Assembly (NCBI RefSeq): GCF_009176305.1
Contig: NZ_BLAJ01000001.1
Coordinates: 372,001 to 436,000, forward strand
DNA: 64,000 bases
Reading direction: 5' to 3'
From: Martinezella dioscoreae
GTDB taxonomy: Bacteria; Pseudomonadota; Alphaproteobacteria; Rhizobiales; Rhizobiaceae
The notes beneath the pieces were generated by a model, which did not search any database, was not told the origin of the DNA, and worked only from the letters and a program-made list of their open reading frames with translations. Positions within the stretch are counted from its first letter, which is position 1. Each line of letters opens with the position of its first letter. Position numbers and translations under genes: made by a program. Below are positions 44,901 through 52,190 of this stretch, piece by piece.

Positions 44901-45168
44901 GCGCCTGCGCCCGATCCTGATGACCTCCATGGCCTTCATCATGGGTGTCGTGCCGCTGGTCACCTCGACCGGTGCCGGTGCCGAAATGCGCGCTGCCATG
45001 GGTGTCGCGGTGTTTGCCGGCATGATCGGCGTGACCTTCTTCGGCATCTTCATGACGCCCGTGTTCTACGTGCTGACCCGTCGACTGACGGGCAACCGTC
45101 CGCTGAAGCAGCATCCGCACAATGACAACGAGCATTCGGCGGAGGTACTCCCGATCGCCGCCGAATAG
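41971..45168 (+). CDS. RND multidrug efflux pump, HAE1 family inner-membrane subunit
   Basis: 1065 residues with the full RND layout: helix 1 (FFVDRPVFAGVLSVLIVVAGL), large periplasmic loop, helix 4 with the proton-relay Asp pair in GIVVDDAIVVVENVERNIE, second loop, and the helix-10 Lys in VGLSAKNAILIVEFA. The protein exchanges protons for hydrophobic drugs or plant compounds in a trimer. It follows the adaptor gene and ends before a strong terminator. GAGGGGG precedes the ATG. In rhizobia such pumps often export flavonoids or phytoalexins; that is a possibility only. Confidence 0.95.
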   Translation: MNISRFFVDRPVFAGVLSVLIVVAGLIGLRALPISEYPEVVPPSIVVRATYPGANPTVIAETVATPLEEQINGVEGMLYMSSQATSDGVLNVTVTFKLGTDPDKAQQLVQNRVSQAEPRLPTEVRALGITTVKSSPDFIMVVNLVSDGADHDITYLRNYATLNIKDRLARIEGVGQVQVFGAGDYSMRVWIDPQKAAEHNLAAGDISNAISSQNVQAAAGIIGASPSRPGVDLQLNVNAQGRLRTPEEFGNIIVKTGANGEITRLRDVARVELGAEDYTLRSLLDGKPAVAVAVLQAPGSNAIEIANNVRSTMDVLQQAMPAGVKYEIVYDTTKFVRASIEKVIDTLLEAIALVVLVVILFLQTWRASIIPLIAVPVSIIGTFAVMYVFGFSINALSLFGLVLAIGIVVDDAIVVVENVERNIEAGLNPRDATYKAMKEVSGPIIAIALVLVAVFVPLAFISGLSGQFYRQFALTIAISTVISAFNSLTLSPALASLLLKGHHAPKDRLTRIMDAVFGWFFRGFNRAFGAGSKYYGKGVGRLVSRKSIVMVVYLALVGATYSLFTTVPGGFVPSQDKQYLIGFAQLPDAASLDRTESVIKRMTDIALKQPGVANAIAFPGLSINGFTNSSNAGIVFVTLKDFDERKTPDLSGGAIAMALNHKFGAIQDAFIAMFPPPPVNGLGTTGGFKLQIEDRAGLGNQVLDQAAKAVIAKAYQTPELTGIFSSFQINVPQLFADLDRAKAEQLGVSVTDVFQALQIYLGSLYVNDFNAFGRTYSVRVQADAKFRAQPEDIGQLKVRSASGQMIPLSALLKVDATTGPERTNRYNGFLAADINGGPAPGFSSGQAQAAIEKILHETLPPGIDFEWTDLTYQQILAGNSSVVVFPLALLLVFLVLAAQYESLTLPLAIIMIVPMGVLAALTGVWLTGGDNNIFTQIGLVVLVGLSAKNAILIVEFARELEFEGRTPVQAAIEASRLRLRPILMTSMAFIMGVVPLVTSTGAGAEMRAAMGVAVFAGMIGVTFFGIFMTPVFYVLTRRLTGNRPLKQHPHNDNEHSAEVLPIAAE

Positions 45169-45208
45169 GGGCCGTGCCGAACCGACCTCCAGTCCTCGAC
45201 AGGCCAGG

Positions 45209-45237
45209 GGCGGGACCTTAAGGTCCCGCCTTTTCTT
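45209..45237 (+). terminator. Rho-independent terminator of the efflux operon
   Basis: GGCGGGACCTT meets its perfect complement directly (a 22-base palindrome at 45209-45230, so the innermost bases form the loop), followed by TTTTCTT. It sits 40 bases after the pump's stop codon. Confidence 0.88.
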
Positions 45238-45443
45238 ATCTACCGGCCTATTGCGAATTCAGTGCCGAAGAATTTTCGGTCGGGCCACCGATTTTCTTTG
45301 CATGCTGGCACCATAGGTTTATCAAGCTCTTGGATGATTTGATTGACGTACATCGGGCATGAGGAGCGGCCCGTCGGCGCAAAAACCCAAAGGGCGATAG
45401 CATATAGCCTCGGGGCTCGTGCGCCGCATTCGGAGGATAGTCT

Positions 45444-46328
45444 ATGAGCGGCAGGAAGATCGCTTTTCTCGGCACGGGATTGATGGGGGCGCCGATGGCG
45501 CGGCGTCTGCTGGCGGCCGGGTTTGCCGTGACCGTCTGGAATCGCGATCGCAGCAAGGCGGAACCTCTGGCTGCCGACGGTGCAACCGTCGCAGATACGG
45601 CGGTGGAGGCGGCGCGAGGCGCCGCGGTGCTTTTCACAATGCTGACGAATGGCGGAGCTGTCGGCGAAGTCCTGTTCGGCAGCGGCGTGGCCGATGTGCT
45701 GGAGGCTGGCGCGATCGTTATCGACAACAGCTCGATATCGCCGGCCGTTGCCCGCGAACATGCCTTCAAACTCGCCGAGCGCGGTATCCGACACATCGAT
45801 GCGCCGGTCTCCGGTGGCGTGGTCGGGGCGGCCGCCGGAACGCTCGCGATCATGGCTGGTGGCGATGCCGGCGTCATCGACAGCGTGCGCGATATCATGG
45901 CGCCTCTCGGGCGCGTAACCCGTGTCGGTCCGAGCGGGACAGGCCAGCTCGCAAAACTCGGCAATCAGCAGATCGTTGCCGTGACCATCGGGGCCGTCGC
46001 GGAAGCGATGCTACTGGTCGAGGCCGGCGGCGGTTCGCGCGAGGCGTTTCGTGACGCTATTCGCGGTGGGTTCGCCGAAAGCCGGATTCTGGAGCTGCAT
46101 GGCCAGCGCATGATCGAGCGCAACTTCGAGCCTGGCGGCACCGCCCGCAACCAGCTGAAGGACCTCGATACGGTGCTGGCGGCGGCGCAGAACCTGTCGC
46201 TTCATCTGCCGCTGACCGAAGCCGTTCGAGCGGAGTTTGCCGAATTCGTCGAAAACGGCGGTGGCGAGCAGGATCACAGCGGCCTGCTGCAGCATCTGGA
46301 AGACAAGAATGCCCGAGGAAAGGCTTGA
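45444..46328 (+). CDS. Beta-hydroxyacid dehydrogenase, 3-hydroxyisobutyrate dehydrogenase family
   Basis: 294 residues. NAD(P) motif FLGTGLMGAPMARRLL then TVWNRD; substrate loop DAPVSGGVVGAAAGTLAIM; catalytic Lys in GTGQLAKLGNQQI. Members oxidise 3-hydroxyisobutyrate or reduce tartronate semialdehyde or other aldehydes. It starts after GGAGGATAGTCT and ends 7 bases before the xylonate-dehydratase-like gene, so the two are co-transcribed. A role in sugar-acid use (for example reduction of glycolaldehyde or a semialdehyde) is plausible but not shown. Confidence 0.9.
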   Translation: MSGRKIAFLGTGLMGAPMARRLLAAGFAVTVWNRDRSKAEPLAADGATVADTAVEAARGAAVLFTMLTNGGAVGEVLFGSGVADVLEAGAIVIDNSSISPAVAREHAFKLAERGIRHIDAPVSGGVVGAAAGTLAIMAGGDAGVIDSVRDIMAPLGRVTRVGPSGTGQLAKLGNQQIVAVTIGAVAEAMLLVEAGGGSREAFRDAIRGGFAESRILELHGQRMIERNFEPGGTARNQLKDLDTVLAAAQNLSLHLPLTEAVRAEFAEFVENGGGEQDHSGLLQHLEDKNARGKA

Positions 46329-46335
46329 GGAAGAG

Positions 46336-48120
46336 ATGAGCGATAAGGGTGCATCCAAGCGTCGTCTGCGTTCGCAGGACTGGTTCGACAATCCGGATCG
46401 TATCGATATGACGGCGCTCTATCTCGAGCGCTTCATGAATTACGGCATCACGCCGGAGGAATTGCGGTCCGGCAAGCCGATCATCGGCATTGCCCAGAGC
46501 GGCAGCGATCTGACGCCCTGCAACCGCCATCACCTCGATCTTGCCAAGCGCGTGCGCGACGGGATTCGCGATGCCGGCGGTATTCCGATCGAATTTCCGA
46601 CCCATCCGATCTTCGAGAACTGCAAGCGGCCGACGGCTGCGCTCGACCGCAATCTCGCCTATCTCGGCCTTGTCGAAGTGCTCTATGGCTATCCGCTCGA
46701 TGGCGTCGTGCTGACGACCGGCTGCGACAAGACCACGCCATCGGCATTGATGGCGGCCTCGACAGTCAATATTCCGGCGATCGTTCTCTCCGGCGGTCCG
46801 ATGCTCGATGGCTGGCATGAGGGTGAACTTGCCGGCTCCGGCACGGTGATCTGGCGTTCGCGCCGCAAACTGGCGGCAGGCGAGATCAACGAGGAGGAAT
46901 TCATGGAAGCCTCGCTCGCCTCGGCGCCCTCGATCGGCCATTGCAACACCATGGGGACTGCCTCGACCATGAACGCCATGGCGGAAGCGCTTGGCATGTC
47001 GCTGACCGGCTGTGCCGCCATTCCCGGCGCCTATCGCGAGCGCGGCCAGATGGCCTATCGCACAGGCCGGCGGGCGGTCGAGCTGGTGCTGGAGGATATC
47101 AAGCCTTCGGACGTGCTGACGCGTGAGGCTTTCCTCAATGCCATAAGGGTCAATTCCGCCATCGGCGGCTCGACCAATGCGCAGCCGCATCTCGCCGCTA
47201 TGGCCAAGCATGCCGGCGTCGAGCTTTACCCCGACGACTGGCAAGTACACGGCTTCGACATTCCGCTGCTCGCCAATGTCCAGCCGGCGGGCGCCTATCT
47301 CGGCGAGCGCTTCCATCGCGCCGGCGGTGTTCCGGCCATCATGTGGGAGCTGCTGCAGGCCGGCAAGCTGGATGGTAGCTGTCCGACGGTGACAGGCAGG
47401 ACGATGGCGGAGAATTTGAAGGGCCGGGAGGCGACGGATCGCGAGGTCATCCGTCCCTTCGGCGAGCCGCTGAAGGAGCGCGCCGGCTTCCTGGTGCTCA
47501 AAGGCAATCTGTTCGATTTCGCCATCATGAAGATGAGCGTCGTCTCAGAGGAGTTCCGCAGCCGCTATTTGCAGGAGCCGGGCCACGAAGGCGTGTTCGA
47601 GGGCAGGGCAGTCGTTTTCGACGGCTCCGAGGATTATCACAAGCGCATCAACGATCCCGCTCTCGGCATCGACGAAAAGACCATTCTCGTCATTCGCGGC
47701 GCCGGGCCGATCGGCTGGCCGGGATCGGCCGAAGTTGTCAACATGCAGCCGCCAGATCATCTTCTAAAAAGGGGCATCAAGAGCTTGCCGACGATCGGCG
47801 ACGGGCGTCAATCTGGCACGGCCGACAGCCCCTCCATTTTGAATGCCTCGCCGGAAAGTGCGGCCGGTGGCGGGCTTGCCTGGCTCAGGACCGGCGATAT
47901 CATCCGCATCGATTTCAATCAGGGGCGCTGCGACATGCTGGTGGACGAGGCGGAGATTGCGCGTCGTAAAGGCGATGGCATTCCGGTGGTACCGCCGGAT
48001 GCGACGCCGTGGCAGCGCATCTATCGTCGTTCGGTCACGCAGCTTTCCGACGGAGCCGTGCTGGATGGCGCCGCCGATTTTCGCGACATCGCTGCCAATC
48101 CGCCGCGGCATAACCATTGA
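46336..48120 (+). CDS. xylD: D-xylonate dehydratase-like IlvD/Edd-family enzyme
   Basis: 594 residues from the ATG at 46336, directly behind GAGGAAGAG. The three cluster cysteines of the family are C62 (TPCNRHH), C130 (TTGCDKTTPS) and C203 (GHCNTMGTAST). Length and long stretches such as MTALYLERFMNYGITPEELR and DYHKRINDPAL closely match my memory of Caulobacter D-xylonate dehydratase. The enzyme removes water from xylonate to give 2-keto-3-deoxyxylonate. None of the other Weimberg or Dahms genes is adjacent, so the sugar acid used in this strain could differ. Confidence 0.85.
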   Translation: MSDKGASKRRLRSQDWFDNPDRIDMTALYLERFMNYGITPEELRSGKPIIGIAQSGSDLTPCNRHHLDLAKRVRDGIRDAGGIPIEFPTHPIFENCKRPTAALDRNLAYLGLVEVLYGYPLDGVVLTTGCDKTTPSALMAASTVNIPAIVLSGGPMLDGWHEGELAGSGTVIWRSRRKLAAGEINEEEFMEASLASAPSIGHCNTMGTASTMNAMAEALGMSLTGCAAIPGAYRERGQMAYRTGRRAVELVLEDIKPSDVLTREAFLNAIRVNSAIGGSTNAQPHLAAMAKHAGVELYPDDWQVHGFDIPLLANVQPAGAYLGERFHRAGGVPAIMWELLQAGKLDGSCPTVTGRTMAENLKGREATDREVIRPFGEPLKERAGFLVLKGNLFDFAIMKMSVVSEEFRSRYLQEPGHEGVFEGRAVVFDGSEDYHKRINDPALGIDEKTILVIRGAGPIGWPGSAEVVNMQPPDHLLKRGIKSLPTIGDGRQSGTADSPSILNASPESAAGGGLAWLRTGDIIRIDFNQGRCDMLVDEAEIARRKGDGIPVVPPDATPWQRIYRRSVTQLSDGAVLDGAADFRDIAANPPRHNH

Positions 48121-48265
48121 CAGGCGCCGGCCGCTGGCAAGGATTGCAGTGCTGCTGTTAATTTGGGTAGCTTGCGCAGCCATTAAAGTTCGCGAAAGGG
48201 AGTAGTGCAACTATAATTGGCTGCGGTTAGTTAGTCTCTTCAGTTTCCGAACGGGGTGGTGCTCT

Positions 48266-50098
48266 TTGGCAGAGACGACATCAGGACGAAGCGAAGAAGA
48301 GTTCCAGGACCTTTTAAGGAGGCTGGAGCTGGCGCTCGAGGCGTCTCAAATCGGTGTCTGGCAGCATAATGTCAACGAGCAGGAACTGCTCTGGGACTCG
48401 CAGATGCACAAGCTCTACGGGACCGGACTTCACGAGCATAGGGTTTCCTCCGACGTCTGGATGAACGCGCTGCATCCGGAGGATATCGAAGGGGCCGTCC
48501 ACGACTTCGATGTCGCGCTGGCCAGGAAGGGTTTCTATAATTCTCAGTTCCGCATCATCCTGCCCGGAGGCGAGGTGCGTCATCTGCGCTCGCGCGCGCA
48601 TTATTATGAGGATGCCGAAGGGGCGCCTTCTTTCATCGGCGCGGAATGGGACGTCACCGCCGACGTCCTGCTCAATCGCGAGCTGAGCGGTCAAAAAGCT
48701 ATCGCCGAAGCGCGTGCCGTTGCATTGGAGCACAGCCGGGCGCGAATAGAACATGCCGCCGATCACGATTATCTCACGGGCCTTCCGAACCGCCGGTATT
48801 TCGACCGGCGTCTGGCCGAATTGCGCAACGATGCGTCTATCGGCACTCTTGCAATCCTCCATATCGATCTCGATGGATTCAAGGAGATCAACGACAAATG
48901 GGGCCATGCGGCCGGTGATGCCACATTGCAAAGCGCCGCCGCCCGCATTTCCGGAGCGATAACTGCCAACGACATTGTTGCCCGCATCGGCGGTGACGAG
49001 TTCGTGGCCGTGCTGGTCAATATCGCCAGTGTCGAAAGGCTTCAGGCGATCGCCGGCGATATTCTATCGCGATTGCGCCGCGAAGTGCGTTTCGGCAACG
49101 AGATGCTGAAGATCGGCGCGTCCATCGGCGTGGCGATGGGTCAGACGAGTGGCGCAGGCAATCTTCTGGCAGAATCCGATGTCGCCCTTTTTCAAGCCAA
49201 GAAACTCGGCCGCAACCGGGTGGAGTTCTTCACGCCACAGCTCCAGTCCGATCTGCATGCAGAACGCCGCCTGGCCGATGAGTTGCGATTGGCGCCGGTG
49301 CTGCGGCAGATCGAGCCCTTCTATCAGATTCAAGTGGATGCGCAGAGCCGCCGCATCGTCGGATTGGAGGCGCTGGCACGCTGGCGGCATCCGGGAAGGG
49401 GATTGCTAAGCCCCGTAGCCTTCCTCAAGGTCGCCGATGAATATGGATTTACCGCGGAGATCGATGCGGCCGTGCTGAAGCGCGCACTGGCGGATCGGGC
49501 AGCCTGGGTTTCGCAGGGTCTTTCACCGCCGCGCATCGCTGTCAATATCTCCGGTCGCCGGCTTGCCGATCCCGACCTGATCGACGGATTGAGGGCGCTC
49601 AGAATACCGCGCCACGCCATCGCCTTCGAGCTGGTGGAGACCATTTTCCTGGATGAACCCGACGAGGCGGTGCTTGCCAATATCGCCGGCATCAAGGAGA
49701 TGGGAATCGATATCGAGATCGACGATTTCGGTTCCGGTCATGCCTCGCTGATTGGCCTCGTCAAACTCAAACCGAAGCGGCTGAAGATAGATCGGCAATT
49801 GGTGACTGCGGTTACGGTGTCCGAGGAGCAGCGTCGTCTTGTCGGCTCTATCATCGAAATCGCACGCACATTGAATGTCGAGGTGGTCGCCGAAGGGGTC
49901 GAGACCGAGGATCACGCGCTCGTTCTGGCCGAGGTCGGCTGCGATGAACTTCAGGGCTATGCTATCGGCTATCCTTCTTCCGAAAGCGAGACTGCAGCAT
50001 TGCTGAAATCGGCCGAGGCGTCGAGCTCGGGGCGGTCTTCAGTCAGCGTTGCCGCACATGCTACTGAAGCTGCAGGGCGAGGATCAGACCATAGCTGA
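48266..50098 (+). CDS. PAS-GGDEF-EAL cyclic di-GMP enzyme
   Basis: 610 residues with a TTG start (GGGGTGG about 9 bases upstream). The first in-frame ATG would cut into the sensor. A PAS domain (about residues 20-140: ASQIGVWQHNVNEQELLW, LHPEDIEGAVHDFD) is followed by a diguanylate cyclase with intact GGDEF near residue 242, then a phosphodiesterase domain with EALARWRHP near 366, DDFGSGHASL and EGVETEDHA. Both catalytic motifs look complete, so it may make or break c-di-GMP depending on the PAS signal. No membrane helix is visible. Its last 38 bases overlap the convergent yeiH-like gene. Confidence 0.92.
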   Translation: MAETTSGRSEEEFQDLLRRLELALEASQIGVWQHNVNEQELLWDSQMHKLYGTGLHEHRVSSDVWMNALHPEDIEGAVHDFDVALARKGFYNSQFRIILPGGEVRHLRSRAHYYEDAEGAPSFIGAEWDVTADVLLNRELSGQKAIAEARAVALEHSRARIEHAADHDYLTGLPNRRYFDRRLAELRNDASIGTLAILHIDLDGFKEINDKWGHAAGDATLQSAAARISGAITANDIVARIGGDEFVAVLVNIASVERLQAIAGDILSRLRREVRFGNEMLKIGASIGVAMGQTSGAGNLLAESDVALFQAKKLGRNRVEFFTPQLQSDLHAERRLADELRLAPVLRQIEPFYQIQVDAQSRRIVGLEALARWRHPGRGLLSPVAFLKVADEYGFTAEIDAAVLKRALADRAAWVSQGLSPPRIAVNISGRRLADPDLIDGLRALRIPRHAIAFELVETIFLDEPDEAVLANIAGIKEMGIDIEIDDFGSGHASLIGLVKLKPKRLKIDRQLVTAVTVSEEQRRLVGSIIEIARTLNVEVVAEGVETEDHALVLAEVGCDELQGYAIGYPSSESETAALLKSAEASSSGRSSVSVAAHATEAAGRGSDHS

Positions 50099-51149
50099 TG
50101 GCGCCCAGCGTCAACAGCGATAGTGTCGCTGCCGCGATCACCCGGCCGCCGGCATGGGCGACGGAGCGGATGCTAACCGACAGGCCGAGCGCTGCCATGG
50201 CGATGACGGTCAGAATACCCGAAACAGTTTCCATCGGTGTCACCAGCATATCCGGGATCAGCCCGAAGGAGCGTAGCGTCATCAATCCCAGGAAGCCGCA
50301 GATGAACCAGGGGACCAGAGAATGGTGATGGCCGCTGCTTTCATCGCTGCCTGAGGCTTCAGCCTTGGTGAGGATGCCGAGCAGGAAGATAACCGGGCCG
50401 AGCATCAGGACACGGACGAGCTTGACGAGCGTGCCGGTCTGTACAGCGAGCAGGCCGACGGGCGCGGTCGCCGCCAAGACCTGCGGCACGGCATAAACCG
50501 TCAGTCCAGCAAGTGTCCCGTATTGCGGTACGCTCATGCCGAAGTGGAAATAGAAAAGCGGCAGCAGGAACACGGCGACAATGCCGAGGACGGCGGTGAA
50601 GGCAAGCGCTGCGGCAATCTCCTGCGAGTCGGCCTCGATCACGGGCGCTACGGCCACGATCGCCGAATTGCCGCAGATCGAGTTGCCGCAGGCGATCAAG
50701 GTTGCGAGCTTCGGCGGCAGGCCGAGCGCCCGACCGATGAGATAGGTGGCGGCGATCGACAGCACGACGACAATGGCGATCCCGGCGATCAGCCAGACGC
50801 CGGCGCCGCGGATCGCCGAAAGGCTGATGGACGCGCCGAGAAGGACGATGGCGATTTCCAGAAGGAACTTGGCGCTGAAATCGACGCCCGGCTTCATGGC
50901 CGGCTTCAGCGGCTTGATCGTGCAGACGGCGATGCCGAAGGCGATAGCAAGCACCAGGCTTTCGATCCACCGTCCGCCGAGGAGGCCTACTTCAACATGA
51001 TCCGCAGCATAGGCCACAAGGGCTACAGCCGAGGTGAGGGCCAAGCCGGGAAGGATCTCGTTTGCGCGTTGAGCGATGGACATGGGTGCCGTCATTCGTG
51101 TCTTGTGATTTGGTGACGGCTGGAAAGTCTCATCTGTCGATGTCGACAT
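50061..51149 (-). CDS. YeiH-family (UPF0324) membrane protein, putative sulfate exporter
   Basis: 362 residues with about ten membrane helices. Family signatures are LLEIAIVLLGASISL and the re-entrant-like CGNSICGNSAIVAVAPVI. Some YeiH relatives are described as sulfate exporters; function here is unproven. Start ATG at 51149 has TAGGA 12 bases upstream; a later in-frame ATG at 51095 is the alternative. It is divergent from a LysR gene, as E. coli yeiH is next to yeiE. Confidence 0.88.
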   Translation of the reverse strand: MSTSTDETFQPSPNHKTRMTAPMSIAQRANEILPGLALTSAVALVAYAADHVEVGLLGGRWIESLVLAIAFGIAVCTIKPLKPAMKPGVDFSAKFLLEIAIVLLGASISLSAIRGAGVWLIAGIAIVVVLSIAATYLIGRALGLPPKLATLIACGNSICGNSAIVAVAPVIEADSQEIAAALAFTAVLGIVAVFLLPLFYFHFGMSVPQYGTLAGLTVYAVPQVLAATAPVGLLAVQTGTLVKLVRVLMLGPVIFLLGILTKAEASGSDESSGHHHSLVPWFICGFLGLMTLRSFGLIPDMLVTPMETVSGILTVIAMAALGLSVSIRSVAHAGGRVIAAATLSLLTLGAISYGLILALQLQ

Positions 51150-51151
51150 CC

Positions 51152-51180
51152 ATCGAATATTATCCTATGTTTTATTCGAT
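51152..51180. promoter_or_regulatory. Inverted repeat ATCGAATA-N13-TATTCGAT between yeiH-like and LysR genes
   Basis: Perfect 8-base arms, 13-base centre, filling most of the 49-bp divergent gap. The size and the T-N11-A-like symmetry fit a LysR-type binding site, so the adjacent LysR protein probably binds here to control both genes. Confidence 0.6.
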
Positions 51181-51198
51181 AAATTAGAATGATTTCCC

Positions 51199-52080
51199 AT
51201 GACCTTCGAACAGCTCGCCATTTTCGTCGCCGTCGCGGAGCGAGAGCATCTGACCAATGCCGCCGAAGCGATCCATCTGACGCCATCCGCCGTCAGCTCC
51301 GCGATCAAGAACCTTGAGGCCTATTACGGAGTGGAGCTGTTTCATCGCGTCGGCCGTCGGATCGAGCTGACGGAGACGGGACGATCCTTCCTCGGAGAAG
51401 CCAAGGCGACGCTCGCACGCGTACGTTCGGCGGAACTGATGCTGTCCGAACTCGGCGGATTGCAGCGCGGTAGGCTCAGTCTCTGCGCAAGCCAGACCAT
51501 CGCCAGCTATTGGCTACCGCCCTTGCTGATGCGGTTTCGCCGCGATTATCCCGGTATCGAGCTGGATCTGACGATAGGCAATACCCGTACCGTCACCGAA
51601 GCGGTTATCGATGGTGCGGCCGAGCTCGGTTTCATCGAGGGGGAAGTGGATGCGCCGGCGCTGTCGATGAAGATCGTCGCACAGGATGCGCTTGTGATCG
51701 TCGTGCCGCCACACCATCCCTGGGCGGATGGACGGCAACGGACCACCGCCGACCTTATCAGCGGCACGTCCTGGGTGATGCGCGAGGAGGGCTCGGGCAC
51801 GCGTTCGGAATTCGAGAACGCGATTGCCAGGCTTGGTGCAAACCCGCGAGATCTCGATGTGGCGCTCGTCCTTCCTTCGAATGAGGCCGTACTGTCGGCG
51901 GTTTGTGCCGGGGAAAGCGCCGCGGCTGTTTCCAGTGCTGCGGCTAAGGCCTACCTCGGGCAGGGTTTGCTGGTTCAAGCAACCTTCGATCTGCCCGTCC
52001 GCAGCTTCCGGCTGCTGCGCCATAAGGAGCGTCATGCCAGCAAGGCAGCCCAGGCGCTGGAGGCGATGTGCCGGGGTTGA
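51199..52080 (+). CDS. LysR-family regulator (YeiE/CysL-like)
   Basis: 293 residues. N-terminal HTH: FEQLAIFVAVAEREHLTNAAEAIHLTPSAVSSAIKNLEAYYG. Co-inducer domain starts around residue 90 (GRLSLCASQTIASYWLPPLLMRF). The sequence style and the divergent yeiH-like neighbour point to the YeiE/CysL group, which links to sulfur or anion homeostasis. Likely autoregulated through the inverted repeat next to its start. Confidence 0.92.
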   Translation: MTFEQLAIFVAVAEREHLTNAAEAIHLTPSAVSSAIKNLEAYYGVELFHRVGRRIELTETGRSFLGEAKATLARVRSAELMLSELGGLQRGRLSLCASQTIASYWLPPLLMRFRRDYPGIELDLTIGNTRTVTEAVIDGAAELGFIEGEVDAPALSMKIVAQDALVIVVPPHHPWADGRQRTTADLISGTSWVMREEGSGTRSEFENAIARLGANPRDLDVALVLPSNEAVLSAVCAGESAAAVSSAAAKAYLGQGLLVQATFDLPVRSFRLLRHKERHASKAAQALEAMCRG

Positions 52081-52190
52081 CGGTGACGAATCTGTATATT
52101 CGACTCGACTAATAAGAGAGTTGAATGCTAGCGTGATGCTCGGTAACCGATAGGCGCACTCGGCCGGCGTCAGGATCCGAGGATGTATCG

